Positions 1 to 10,796 of a stretch of 64,000 bases of DNA are shown here, one piece after another. The notes beneath the pieces are model-generated. The model worked only from the letters and a program-made list of their open reading frames with translations. It ran no database searches and was not told where the DNA came from. The DNA is taken from positions 24,180,001-24,244,000 of the forward strand of contig OZ231128.1 in assembly GCA_965153355.1 (NCBI GenBank). Direction: 5' to 3'. This DNA comes from Flaccisagitta enflata (Eukaryota > Chaetognatha > Sagittoidea > Aphragmophora). Numbering within the stretch: position 1 is the first letter of the stretch; each line of letters begins with the position of its first letter. Made by a program: the position numbers and the translations under genes.

Positions 1-683
1 ATTTCACGCACGCGACATTGTTCTCAAGTCTTTTGCTTCATCATGCATGGAAGGCTTTCCATTTGTCCAATAACATACTCGTAACAACGTTTTCCCCACT
101 GTTTTTTTTTTATCCGTTTTTTTTTTTTTTTTTTTTTTTGTTCTCGTTACAGAAGGGGTACAGAAGCAATAATCATTTTTGGTAGAACGTCTTGAGAAAA
201 CATTTCCATTTCGATTTCTGTGAGGCTTTGATAATCTCTTTAAGATCTGTTAATGTCTATCCTGTTAATGAAATTGAAGTCGATCATACCGATTTACATT
301 AGGTTTAGAAGCTCTGATTACAGTTCACAGAATGGTGAGAGTTTCACTAAGCAAAATTAAACATGTTTTAAGATCATTAAACTTTAAAAGCTTTTCAACG
401 TGCGTTAAAGTTGCTACAACATCATTGGCCCCGAAGATATTTTTTGTCTCTTCATATATCCAGGCAGAAAGTAATACGTAAGTGAATATTTTGCTGGCCA
501 GCTGATTTTGAGAAAAACAATTGGTCTTTGCTCCTAATGCATATTCCTAGTTTCCTTGGTTCAATTTTCTAGTTTTCCAGAAATCATCCAATCGCAAATG
601 ATTTGTAAATGAAAGATTACCTAATGATGATATCTCTATTCATTATCGTTACATTTATGATGTCGTCGTCGTCGTCGTCGTAA

Positions 684-728
<45 letters not shown>

Positions 729-1396
729 TGGCTAGTTGACTGGTCGTGGTTGTGGTTCAGAGACTGTGGTCGTCAACCGTTGGTTATCTTGAACAAACAC
801 AATCCCGGAATCAAAAGATAGGATAAACAATGCTTCCTGTCAAAGGGAAAAAAATCAATACGGAGGTGTTTGTACTTAGTAGGGTGTCTCTGATCATAGA
901 TGAATAAATGGAATTGGTCTAATTTAAAACATTTGTTCATTTGTTTTGAATCAATATGTCGGTTTTTTATATTTCTTTATCTAAACACTAACAACATTTT
1001 CAGTCTACCCGAGGCCAAGAAGCTATGTCACTTAGGAAAGAACAGAGCAATTCAGTTGAAGACAACTCTTTTTTCTGGAAAAAGTTCATGGTTTTAAGTT
1101 TTTGGGATTCATGTATTGCCATGTAATTTATGTTTGTGTTTGTGTTTCTAAGGTTTTGATACCAGTTTTTGTTCAAAATATCAAGTGAATTTCTTATTTT
1201 TGAGGTGTCTTGACTTCAATGTAGTTTAATTGCTGTTACATCCATTTAGTCTCATCGCGTTCATCATGAATACTGACACACCTTAATTTGACGCCCAAGC
1301 TTACTAGTTGCCGGCGGTTGCATTGGCATTGACAGAGATTCAGTACAAAATCTCATTCTTCAACTGAAAAGTGGTTGCCTCTCTCGTGTGATATGA
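1..1396. other. AT-rich non-coding stretch with short simple repeats
   Basis: No gene is recognised. It holds a poly-T run (about 93-139) and a (GTC)n tract at 660-728. A plus-strand splice-donor-like GTAAGT lies at about 478, preceded by a pyrimidine tract ending in CAG, but no coding sequence can be attached to it. Confidence 0.5.
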
Positions 1397-1483
1397 GGGG
1401 TTTTCGCATTGGGCATGTTATCTTGATATTATCTAGATATTCCCTATGCTATATCTCAATAATTTTCCCAATGCGAAAACCCC
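1397..1483. mobile_element. 87-bp palindromic MITE, 5-bp target duplication
   Basis: Perfect inverted ends GGGGTTTTCGCATTGGG and CCCAATGCGAAAACCCC enclose an AT-rich centre. The flanks are TATGA on both sides (1392-1396 and 1484-1488), which looks like a 5-bp target-site duplication. It has no coding capacity. The superfamily cannot be decided from this one copy. Confidence 0.7.
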
Positions 1484-1581
1484 TATGAATTCCAGAATAT
1501 CATTTTCAAGTTGGCACATCTCAAGTATGCAATCGGATCATGATCATCTTCTGAAGGAACAAACCAAATTGATGACCATAT

Positions 1582-1672
1582 TTCTAGTCGCGGACTCGTT
1601 GTGTCGATCGGTCGGTTGGTTGTTCGGTTGGTTGGTCGGTTGGTCGGTCGGTAACCAAAACAAGATGTGAGA
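1582..1672 (+). mobile_element. (GTCY)n rolling-circle-like element, 5' fragment
   Basis: Starts with a diverged form of the family end (TTTCTAGTCGCGGAC...) followed by TGTGTCGATC and a GGTCGGTTGGTTG microsatellite. The 3' hairpin end is not recognisable downstream, so this is a truncated or decayed copy. Confidence 0.5.
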
Positions 1673-2059
1673 GGGGTGTTTTTTTTTTTTTTTGCTTTTT
1701 AGCTCGTGTCCACCCGTCAGTCAGATGTCAACATTTCATCAACTTTTTCCCCTCAAAGCGCATGAGACTAAAAGACGAGGACAATCAACACGTTTACATT
1801 GACGACGTCACGTAGGCGATTCCAATTACACATCTGCTCTGAAACGCAATACGACCAGATTGATTATCACTTGAGCAAAAAAAAAAAAAAGAAAAAAAAG
1901 GGCGAATCAATCATGAAGATGAACGGATGAATTAGGGATAAATGGATGAAACTGAATCGCGCTGTTGAATACAAGAAATTTGCGTTTAGATGAATTGAAG
2001 AAAATACGGATGAATTAAAAGCGGAAATCTATGCAATTTGAAGATAAACTTTTAGAAAA

Positions 2060-3712
2060 ATGATGCATGTAACAATACTCTTTGTCGCCTGTCTTACGAG
2101 CATTTGCGCGGTGAAATCAAACTTCAACTTAGGATCGCCTTCCTCTGATCATTTTGGAATAAACAACGTGAGTCTCACTATTTTCTCGACACCAATTCTT
2201 AAAGAAATTCAACCAAAAAGAAATGGAGTTTCTGACGACGATGCTGGAAGGGGTCGAGGTGGAGACGTGGGAGAAGAAGAAGTTGTTAGAGGGAGAGTCA
2301 ATGGAAGTGGCGAGTTAGAGGACAGCGGTCATAGCAGCAACAGCAGCGGCATCGTTGATAACAGCCACGGTAGCTCCTCTGGTGTGCAATCCCTGAATGA
2401 TTTCCACGGCTTCAGCGCCGAACTTTTTTCGGAATTTGTCACAGTCACTCAACTCAACGTCTCTCTTCAGCATTTCCACAACGTTGCCGATTATGTGGAG
2501 ACGCGCCAACGAATCGGAAATCAGTCAGCCAACGAAGAAACTCAAACCGGAAATCAGTTCATCAACGAGGACAATGTCAACGAGGGCAATGTCGCGTTTC
2601 TCCCTCTCGAAGTCTCCACGATTGAACATCTGAATCGATTCCAACTATCCCTTCCCGTCCTCATATTTCCTACGACGATCGTTCATTTGAATGACAATCA
2701 GTCGAAGCTTCCGCCTTACAAAGATACAAGTATGATTTATGTTTGGTATTATCTTTCTTTGTTCGCGATAGGCATCGTTTTCCTTTTCATGATCATCGCG
2801 GTAGAGTCCATTTTCGAGCCCAAAATCCCGACAAGTTTTGGGGACGCGTTCTGGAATTTCCTAATTATGCCATTTGGTCTCAGTGGTGACATAATGACAA
2901 AGACATGGTCTAGAAAATGCTTCCTCTTTTGTTGGCTTCTGATCTTTAATTGGTTCACTTGGGTTTTCACGGCCTCTTTGACAACCATGCTGATGGGCAA
3001 AATGGCAGCGACAGAGGGTAAGAGTGTAGGGCTATCGACAAAAGATCTTTCTGTAGATGGATATACACTGAGGGATATACTGAATGACGATGGCGAAACG
3101 TTTTCCATGAGCAAACATTTGAGAAATACCCAACGGGAAATAATCACCGATTTAAAAGGCAATCAAGACCAATTTGTACAGGGTGATGATGACAAAAATG
3201 GAGTAGGTAGTACATACTTGAATTCGGGGCTTTTTACCAATTTGACCGTTGATTTGTTACGAAACAGAGGTCGCTTACTGATTACGAAACCGGAATTAGT
3301 CACTATTTACGAACGACTGACTGATCAAGTTGATGGACAAAAGTTGACGATGACAGATGACTGGTCACTTCCGGTGCCGCTTTTTTATCTGTTCAAAGTC
3401 TCAGATCATCGAATATTGAAATCTTATAACGAATATTTTCAATGGAAAATTTTGAACGGTTCCATGGACAAATTGGGCCGCAAATGGTTCCGACTGAAAA
3501 GGCGACCCAAAACAGATGGTCAAGGTGGAAAGAAAATTAGTGAAACGGATTTCATCCATTATACTCTTTCGCAGTTTTGCACCGTCGGATTCTGTTGTTC
3601 ATTATTCACACTTTTCTTTTCTATCACCTATCGTTTCTATTGGTTCGGGAAAACGAAGAAAAGATGGTGGGGTGCCAATCAAGTGCAAGGGCAAATATAT
3701 CAATCAAAGTGA
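2060..3712 (+). CDS. divergent ionotropic receptor (IR-type glutamate receptor family), single exon
   Basis: Likely a chemosensory ligand-gated cation channel subunit in the plasma membrane. The 550-residue frame begins with a signal-peptide-like segment (MMHVTILFVACLTSICA). A first membrane helix starts at about residue 225 (MIYVWYYLSLFAIGIV), a re-entrant pore loop lies at about 258-275 (SFGDAFWNFLIMPFGLSG), a second helix at about 286-315 runs into SLTTMLMGKM, and a last helix lies at about 500-530 just before a short cytoplasmic tail. This TM1-pore-TM2-S2-TM3 order is that of ionotropic glutamate receptors. The short, unalignable N-terminal region and lack of introns fit the divergent IR subgroup. 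The extracellular S2 half is poorly conserved, so the ligand cannot be inferred. ATG codons at 2060 and 2063 are adjacent; the first is used here. It lies opposite to the Ig-domain gene on the minus strand, and a (GA)n tract begins a few bases after the stop. Confidence 0.82.
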   Translation: MMHVTILFVACLTSICAVKSNFNLGSPSSDHFGINNVSLTIFSTPILKEIQPKRNGVSDDDAGRGRGGDVGEEEVVRGRVNGSGELEDSGHSSNSSGIVDNSHGSSSGVQSLNDFHGFSAELFSEFVTVTQLNVSLQHFHNVADYVETRQRIGNQSANEETQTGNQFINEDNVNEGNVAFLPLEVSTIEHLNRFQLSLPVLIFPTTIVHLNDNQSKLPPYKDTSMIYVWYYLSLFAIGIVFLFMIIAVESIFEPKIPTSFGDAFWNFLIMPFGLSGDIMTKTWSRKCFLFCWLLIFNWFTWVFTASLTTMLMGKMAATEGKSVGLSTKDLSVDGYTLRDILNDDGETFSMSKHLRNTQREIITDLKGNQDQFVQGDDDKNGVGSTYLNSGLFTNLTVDLLRNRGRLLITKPELVTIYERLTDQVDGQKLTMTDDWSLPVPLFYLFKVSDHRILKSYNEYFQWKILNGSMDKLGRKWFRLKRRPKTDGQGGKKISETDFIHYTLSQFCTVGFCCSLFTLFFSITYRFYWFGKTKKRWWGANQVQGQIYQSK

Positions 3713-3714
3713 CG

Positions 3715-3716
<2 letters not shown>

Positions 3717-3775
<59 letters not shown>

Positions 3776-3838
3776 AGGGAGAGGGAGAGGGAGAGGGAGA
3801 GAGAGAGCGAGAGCGAGAGCGAGAGAGAGAGAGAGAGT
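3717..3838. repeat. (GA)n / (GGGAGA)n microsatellite
   Basis: Pure GA dinucleotides grade into GGGAGA hexamers and GAGAGC variants, starting immediately after the receptor stop codon and so probably within its 3' untranslated region. All frames through it are low-complexity artefacts. Confidence 0.95.
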
Positions 3839-4662
3839 TATTGTTCGTTTTTACAGTGCAGATACCACGATCCATGTGCGTCAGGGTGGGCATTAAGATA
3901 TATGTGCTGAAAATTGTCTAAAACTTTAAAAAGTCAGAGGCTCCCATTGAATCCTTCGCTGATTGGGACTGAAGTCCGGCCCTACTTGGAACATGTCTTG
4001 TGGTGATGAAATATCTATATTGTGATAAATATGGGCTTTTTTGCAGTTAGAGGATCTTTGGTTGTAAATGATGCCCAATCTGCTTTATGACTAGTGACTT
4101 TATACATTACAATGTGGTTTTCGGAAATTGTGATAATGTGTTAGAATGAAGTATCATTTAGAAACATGTGACAGAGCATTATTGTATTTTTTCTTTGGTA
4201 TTATGTGTTCCTTTTTTTTTCAATTTTAAATTACAAATTAAATGTACTCTTATCTGTGAAAAAAACTATGAAATAATGTTTTATAATTACACCAACATAA
4301 GTGAACTTCCTACAATGATACACTCCATTTGAAAATGATTGTGTGACCTGTTATGCAGAGTTGTAAATATCAGTAAAGTATCAAACTTATTGCGTAAAAC
4401 TGATAGTGTACTAAATTTCAACACAAGTATATGCAGAATTAGAGTAAATAAACTATTGCCTTTCTCTCGGCAAAAACTTAAAAACTCATTCATTTACAAA
4501 CGCACAAAATGCACCAACCGCACCTAATGCTGAGTTAGGTTGAGGTCACCAAGACTGTACACACCAACGCTAGAGTTATGTTTTTAATCTTTTTCCATCA
4601 TTACATATGCTGAAATATAGGCATTATTCATCACATGTTGGAAGGGACAGCAATGAACTTAC
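3839..4662. other. AT-rich non-coding stretch
   Basis: Contains probable 3' untranslated sequence of the receptor gene on the plus strand (an AATAAA occurs at about 4446) and the start of the intron downstream of the minus-strand Ig exon. No further coding exon was recognised. Confidence 0.4.
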
Positions 4663-4729
4663 CTACAACCATCAAACTGGCAGAGAGTGAGTTTCCGCAT
4701 TTGTAAGTTCCGGAATCACGGATTTCAAC
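4663..4729 (-). CDS. Ig-domain gene, internal exon (C-terminal part of Ig domain)
   Basis: Minus-strand exon bounded by a pyrimidine-rich acceptor (CCTTCGTTCAG, exon begins at 4729) and a consensus donor GTAAGT (exon ends at 4663). It enters in phase 0 and leaves in phase 1, and translates as VEIRDSGTYKCGNSLSASLM plus VV. This carries the Asp-x-Gly-x-Tyr-x-Cys signature of strand F of an immunoglobulin fold and the G strand after it. Joined in frame to the exon at 6358-6479 it completes the domain begun in the large exon at 24654-30708. Phase-1 exit after the G strand is typical for Ig-module genes. The following exon was not found and may lie outside the window, in which case the receptor gene at 2060-3712 is nested in this gene's intron on the other strand. 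Confidence 0.85.
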
Positions 4730-4984
4730 CTGAACGAAGGAGAAAAAAATGGACAAGAGAGTTATCAGAAATGTGACACTTGTGATATTCAATATCTTCT
4801 ATAAGATTTTGATGAAAACCAAACCAAACATATTTATAATGTCATGGACAAAGTTGAAAGTGAAAATTGCAAGATGGACCTTCAAAAGGAAAGGAATGAA
4901 TGTGACGATTATGGTTACTATGTGAACGATGGTCATCACTTGAATGTTGTTTTCATAACCAGGACATGATAAAGGGTGATGATG

Positions 4985-4989
4985 AATGT

Positions 4990-5047
<58 letters not shown>

Positions 5048-5060
5048 AATGACGATGATA

Positions 5061-5159
<99 letters not shown>

Positions 5160-5172
5160 GTGATGATGATGT
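4985..5172. repeat. (GAT)n microsatellite
   Basis: Nearly pure ATG/GAT trinucleotide array of about 190 bp with scattered GAC interruptions, inside the intron between the two Ig exons. Confidence 0.95.
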
Positions 5173-5230
5173 TGACGATGATGATAACTGTAACTATTAG
5201 GCATTACCACCTCCTTGTGAAACCAAGGCG

Positions 5231-5231
5231 T

Positions 5232-5303
<72 letters not shown>
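5231..5303. repeat. (CT)n microsatellite
   Basis: Pure CT dinucleotide tract of about 73 bp, intronic on the minus strand. Confidence 0.95.
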
Positions 5304-5307
<4 letters not shown>

Positions 5308-5710
5308 CATCCCCTGGGGTCTGCAGGGGAAAACTGGCGCAAACGTTGCTCCAGATTCCGAGAAGGATTCCACCTGGTAAACAACGCGGAAGCTGAAACG
5401 ATTAACAGCCTCACATTGCGCCATCGACAACATCAAAACGGTGATGAAAATGACGACGACAACAAAGACGACAGAGTCAGCAAACACGAAGACAGAAGAG
5501 ACAACAGTGTCGATGGAAACAAATTAAAGACACTATTAGAGATGACATTGTCTGCGAAAATGGCGACAACAACAACAACAACTGTACTGTCAGGGATGAA
5601 AACCAACACCACAACAGAGACGGTAGTGAAGGGGAAAAAACGAAAATACCGCCATTTCCGATCATATCAGGGGCTCTCCTTCGATTTTGTGCTTCCAGCC
5701 CCCGTATGAT
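5304..5710. other. intronic sequence without recognised feature
   Basis: A plus-strand frame runs through this stretch (Asp/Asn-rich, then a poly-Thr run from ACA repeats), but it lacks a credible start outside the CT tract, has no recognisable domain and lies inside an intron of the Ig gene. I treat it as non-coding. Confidence 0.4.
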
Positions 5711-5934
5711 CAAGAGCCCGCCTCTCTATCACTGCATGATTCAAGACGTAAATGAACACATATCATTTCTTTGAAAACATGAAATTCTTTATCAACATGA
5801 CTAGTGGCTCTGAACTATCTGCAGCTGAATCTCAAGTAAGGACAATTTTGACAATGCACAATGGAAAGATCAGGTGCTAGTTAGAGTTTACAAAATCCAT
5901 AATTTACCACACGACAGAAGAGGAACAAAAGCGG

Positions 5935-6300
5935 GAGGAGATAAAGGAGAAGAAAAGTGAGTAAAAGAAATAAAAAAGAAAAAGAAAAAGTAAATGATAA
6001 AAAGAAACAGAGTCGGAGTCAGAGTCAGAGTCAGACTCAAAGACAAGGACAAAGACAAAGACAAAGACAGAGACAAAGACAAATACAAATACAAATACAA
6101 AGACAAAGACAAAGACAGAGACAATGAAAAATACAAACACAACGACAAAGAAAAAGGAGAATAAAAAAATGAAGACGAAAGAAAACAGAAACAGAATCAG
6201 ATTTAGAGACAAAGACAAAGAGGGAGAAAAAAACAGAAACCTCTACAAAATGAAAAAATCAAAAATAAACAGAGGCAGAGACAGAAGCAGAAAAAGATGA
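5935..6300. repeat. degenerate purine-rich (AGACAA)n array
   Basis: Imperfect hexamer array AGACAA/AGACAG/ATACAA with A-rich flanks. It lies just downstream (minus strand) of the splice donor at 6357. Confidence 0.85.
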
Positions 6301-6357
6301 AAAATAAGAAGAACAAAAGAAATATAAAGGATAAGATGAAAAAAGCATTTTGCTTAC

Positions 6358-6479
6358 CGATTTGATGGTGAGCGAGTAGAGATTTCCATTTTGTCTGAAG
6401 TCGTATTTGTCAAGATCGATGCTGTCATCAAACGGAATCGAGCCGTGAGAAATGAATTGAGTAGTTTTTATCGACTCGC
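6358..6479 (-). CDS. Ig-domain gene, internal exon (middle of Ig domain)
   Basis: Minus-strand exon of 122 bp with acceptor TTTATTTCAG (exon begins 6479) and donor GTAAGC (exon ends 6358). It completes a Gly codon split after its first base (phase 1) and ends in phase 0. The translation runs ESIKTTQFISHGSI, then SIDLDKYDFRQNGNLYSLTI and KS. The NGNLYSLTIKS segment is the classical E strand of an Ig fold, continued directly by VEIRDSGTYKC in the next exon. The same entry phase fits both the long upstream exon (ending ...VWVKEG) and the short one at 8811-8838 (ending ...KTQEG). Confidence 0.87.
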
Positions 6480-6615
6480 CTGAAATAAATCAAAGGAGGG
6501 AAATGAGGTGAGTGGAGGGGAGGGTATAAGCGTGGGAGGAATATAAGAGAACATTTTGGTCTGATGATCATGATGATTCAAGTCAAAAGAAAAAAAAAGA
6601 TTCTTTTTTTTTTCA

Positions 6616-6912
6616 GTTTTTAGATGCGTCCTTGCATCTGTATAAAAGGCTGTGTCCGTTGGTCGGTTGGTTGGTCGGTCTGTCTGTCTATTGGTAACGC
6701 ATTCATAAAAACATCAAAATCATTATTTTTTTTTCAACAGAAAAGTGGTCCTAACCCAGTAAAAGTAGCATACATTTAGTAATTAATCAATGAAACCATT
6801 TATTCATTCATGAATTACATTCATTCACATAAAACATTCATTCATAAATTCATTCATTCATAAAAAAACATTCATTCAAAGAGGACGCATCGTTGGACTA
6901 CTTGGCCTTGTT
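6616..6912 (+). mobile_element. (GTCY)n rolling-circle-like element, GATGCGTCC subfamily
   Basis: Starts TTTTTAGATGCGTCC, continues TTGCATCTGTATAAAAGG and a GGTCGGTTGG microsatellite. It holds an internal (ATTC)n array and ends GGACGCATCG...GGCCTTGTT. The start arm AGATGCGTCC is complementary to the GGACGCATC near the end (9 of 10). Confidence 0.75.
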
Positions 6913-7938
6913 ATTACGCACTTATTTCATATTACTTTCAAATGAAGGGGAAAACGTCAGGCTCAATGCCTTTTTTAAGAAAAGTTTCCATTGATTTATA
7001 ACAGCTTTTCAATTAAATCTTTCTTTAGTTCATAACCCCTGATTTTCGTCCCAGATAACAAAAAATTGTCAATTTTGCACATGAGTCCTGGAGAGGGAAT
7101 ACTCCTGTAAAGCACAGAGGCTGTCCGTCTTCACATCCGTTTATCCACCCCTCTCTCCTCTGATTTAGAGGGAATTTCTACTCCAAAGGCAAAGAGCTCA
7201 TAATAAGTGTTTACTTAATTTTCTGATGAAGTAAAGTTCCCCTTTCTAGCTCATCTCCATTTTCCTCTCATGAGGCGTCTGGTGGCGGAGGGCACTCAAG
7301 GCCGAATCCTCATCTTCATTTTTTTTCATACTATCATTTAACACAATCTAGTATTATCAATTTTTGAAAATCTTAAGATCAAAATTTTAAAAATTTATAT
7401 TTTTGATTTTTTTCGAATAATCATTTATTTTGTTTAATTTCTTGATATATCGAAGCAGGAAATGAAAAATGTAGATTCTTTTTTACTTCTAGACTATTTT
7501 TAATGATAGATTGTTTATATTCTTAAAAAAGAATATCACATTATGATAATTCTTTCATTAAAGTTGGTAAAAAATGGTGTCAAAAGAAGGATAAAGCTAA
7601 ACAGGGAAACCAAAAAATAAATCAACCTTTTTCATAAACAAGATAAACCAGTCTTTAAGAATCCTCCAGAAGAAATAAAAATTAAAAAACACTGAGGTTA
7701 AAACTGAAAATGAAGGATATCCTGCTTCATTTCACTCAAGTCCGAATTCTGACTAGAGTGGTTACAGTTTTAACTAGTTCAAAATTCGGCCTAAAATGGT
7801 TCCCTCGTCTGGTGTTGTAAGTTTGATCAAAAGATTTAGGAGCTCAATAACGGTTAATGAAGACCATAAAAACATCAACTCTTCATCGAAAACACACTTC
7901 CTCACAAGAGCTCAGCTGGTTACTGCATCACGGAATTC
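6913..7938. other. intronic AT-rich sequence without recognised feature
   Basis: Nothing identifiable on either strand. Part of the long minus-strand intron of the Ig gene. Confidence 0.4.
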
Positions 7939-8102
<164 letters not shown>

Positions 8103-8810
8103 ACGAAAACAGCAACCACAACAACACCAACATTTCAAAAACAGCAAAAAGTACAGAAGCAGTGAGGCCAGTTTGGCATTGTGAAATTCGGATCTTATAA
8201 ACGTCATTTCACTGACACTGATTGGGCTCAGGTAAAAACGCAGCAAGTTGTCAAAAGAATGAGTGATTGATAGTCAGACCAACCAACCAGCCGAAAAACC
8301 GATAGCTTTGCGTGGAAAATAAGAACAAATAAGGAGAAAAGGTGGAAGAGCCTCGTATGATTGATTTCTCAGTAAAAATTGAATATACTTTGAGATGTAA
8401 TGTGCGATGTAATGTGCGATGAAATAGGGTCAGTTTTTATCATGTCTGTTCACTGTATCGCGAAAGTAAGTGTACAGTGAGAAATCTGTAAATCCACATC
8501 AATACTGTTTCTGTCAGAATGAACCACGTAACAATCACCCAACCAACCAGCCAACCAACCACGTGTAAAACGAATAATACAATCATTCAACCTCCTAACC
8601 GGCTTTCCAACCAACGAAGCGAAAAACCTGGTAAAATTGTTGCTCTCACGTGACGAAAAAAAAGGAACGAGAAAAAAAAGGGAAAAACTCGGTTGCACGC
8701 GCACGCCACGAAATTATTTTCTTTTGGAGGAAACAATTCAGCCACTTCCATTTTCATTGAAAAGGGGAAAAAAAAGGCGAAAAGGAAAAAAGCGAAATCT
8801 AATTACTCAC
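8103..8810. other. intronic sequence with CAAC-rich patches
   Basis: Short ACCAACCAGCCAACC-type patches near 8280 and 8535 resemble the microsatellite core of the (GTCY)n element family in reverse orientation, but no element ends are visible. Nothing else is recognised. Confidence 0.35.
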
Positions 8811-8838
8811 CTTCTTGGGTCTTAATGTATTCAGCCAT
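8811..8838 (-). CDS. candidate alternative first exon of the Ig-domain gene
   Basis: On the minus strand an ATG at 8838 opens the nine-codon frame MAEYIKTQE plus the first base of a Gly codon, followed at once by a perfect donor GTGAGT. The junction has the same phase and the same GAAG|GT context as the donor of the large exon at 24654, so splicing to the exon at 6479 gives ...KTQEG-ESIK... in frame. An in-frame TAA lies 15 bases upstream with no acceptor between it and the ATG, so this would be a first coding exon. The product would lack the signal/anchor region and the first half of the Ig domain (including its first Cys and Trp), so it may be a regulatory or decayed isoform. Chance occurrence of such a short frame cannot be excluded. 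Confidence 0.45.
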
Positions 8839-9284
8839 TAAAGAAAAACGTTTTTAAACTCATCAGCGAAATCTAAAATCTTGAAACAGTAAATAAATAG
8901 AAGTAATGGGAAAAAAAGGTTTCGGCTTAATTTACGCAAAGTGAACACGCATGAGACATCGTTGAATATAGAGGCATGATTTTGATAAAATTCATGTTGT
9001 AAATGCTTTACTCAATTTCCTTTTATCAATGATAGATTTTTTGAGTATTAGCTGGAAAGGTCGACATTAATTAAAAAATCTGGTATGAGTTCAGTTTGCG
9101 CGAAAGAAGCATCAAATGGAATGAATGAATTGTTATTCCTTCCAGGACTAAAAGGTGTTGAATGAATTATTATGTATGACTGAGGACAAACCCCCGATTT
9201 TTTTCTCATAGCTTAGAAATAGAAATTAGAGAAGAAAACTAGGTTAAAGTGCAAATCAGCATATCAGGGGCATGCACTTATTAT

Positions 9285-9432
9285 CTTATGAATGAATGAA
9301 TGAATGAATGGATGAATGATGGAATGATTGAATGAATGACTGAATGAACGAATGAATGAATGAATGAATGAATGAATGAATGAATGAATGAATGAATGAA
9401 TGAATGAATGAATGAATGAATGAATGAATGAA
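9285..9432. repeat. (AATG)n microsatellite
   Basis: ATGA tetranucleotide array of about 150 bp, with variant units at its left edge. Confidence 0.95.
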
Positions 9433-9514
9433 TAGGCGAATGTGGAAAGCAGTTGTCAGGAATGAAGAAAAATGCCAAAAAACAACCGATTTGTGCTGTT
9501 AAAACCATTTGCGG

Positions 9515-9600
9515 GACCGACCAACCAACCGAACAACCGACCGGCTGACCAACATACCGACCAACCAATCAACGAACCGACCAACCGATGGATACAACTT
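9515..9600 (-). mobile_element. possible fragment of (GTCY)n element
   Basis: GACCGACCAACCAACCG microsatellite with GCGGGACC at one side resembles the core of the family in minus orientation. Neither end is clearly preserved. Confidence 0.3.
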
Positions 9601-10186
9601 ATTATAGATGTGCAAGAAGGCAAACACAGATTGAGAAAGAGGTCTTAAATTCGACACAGAAACACAGAAACACCAAAACGCAAACAATTCATTTTTTGCA
9701 AGAGGGGAAAAGCATGCCTCTTAGTACTCTTTTCCCTCACATTCAGTGTTTTTTTTAAAAGCGGTTACAATCTGGATGCAATATCGAATTTCCTTTTTTT
9801 TTCAGTTTAAGAACAGACCGCATATACAGATTCAAAAGGGAAGCTAAAATTTTACACAGAGTCACCTCATCCTATACCGTTGTCACAAGCAAATTGGCCA
9901 AGAGAGACGGTGAGAGACAACCCCAGAAAATGATGAAACCACCAAAAGCGCTAGGTTTACCCATGTTGGACATTTTTGGCAAGACCTTGAAGTCAATAGC
10001 ATGCTTTTACCTCATTTTCATTGCTTCACACAGAAAAGGCATGTGAAGACAGATTCTGATCCAAGCCTAATTTTGAAATGCAAGCAAGTAACTCTTGTGA
10101 AAATTGATTAAAACCTTACTTGGCTTATTTGGAAAAAAGCCGAAGAATATTTTCGGCTTTTTGAAACCTGTGGCGCAATTTGTTTT
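9601..10186. other. intronic sequence without recognised feature
   Basis: Nothing identified on either strand. Confidence 0.35.
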
Positions 10187-10201
10187 CTCTGTCTGTCTGT
10201 C

Positions 10202-10271
<70 letters not shown>

Positions 10272-10358
10272 CTTTCTCTCTCCCTTTTTTTTCTTTTCTC
10301 CTTTTTTTTTCTTTCTCTTTCTCTATTTCTTTCTCTCTCTCCTTTTCCTTTTCTCTCA
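10187..10358. repeat. (CT)n pyrimidine-rich microsatellite
   Basis: CTGT units, then pure CT to about 10267, then degenerate T-rich pyrimidine sequence. Confidence 0.93.
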
Positions 10359-10555
10359 GCATTTACGACTTTTTTCCTATGGCAATTAGTCGCCTTTATT
10401 GGTAGTTTAAGCATTTAACCACAATGTTGAAACTTTTCACATGGTAGAAACTGAATCGCGAAACAGGGATCATCTGCCCAACACGTCAAAGAAGCACGTA
10501 GCTTCTACACTCACGTGCCCAATGCCACGCGCAGAGAGATTGAGACTGAGTGAAT

Positions 10556-10726
<171 letters not shown>

Positions 10727-10796
10727 GGAGGCAGGAGATGACTCCTTTAGATGTAATTTAGAGCAACGCCGCCTGGGATAAATTAAGGCGGTTAAA

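Noticed and set aside
4290-4319. Possible terminal exon of the Ig gene (minus strand, after ATTGTAG, short frame GSSLMLV then stop)
   Set aside because: The phase fits, but the acceptor has no pyrimidine tract and the similarity to the preceding exon's end looks like coincidence.
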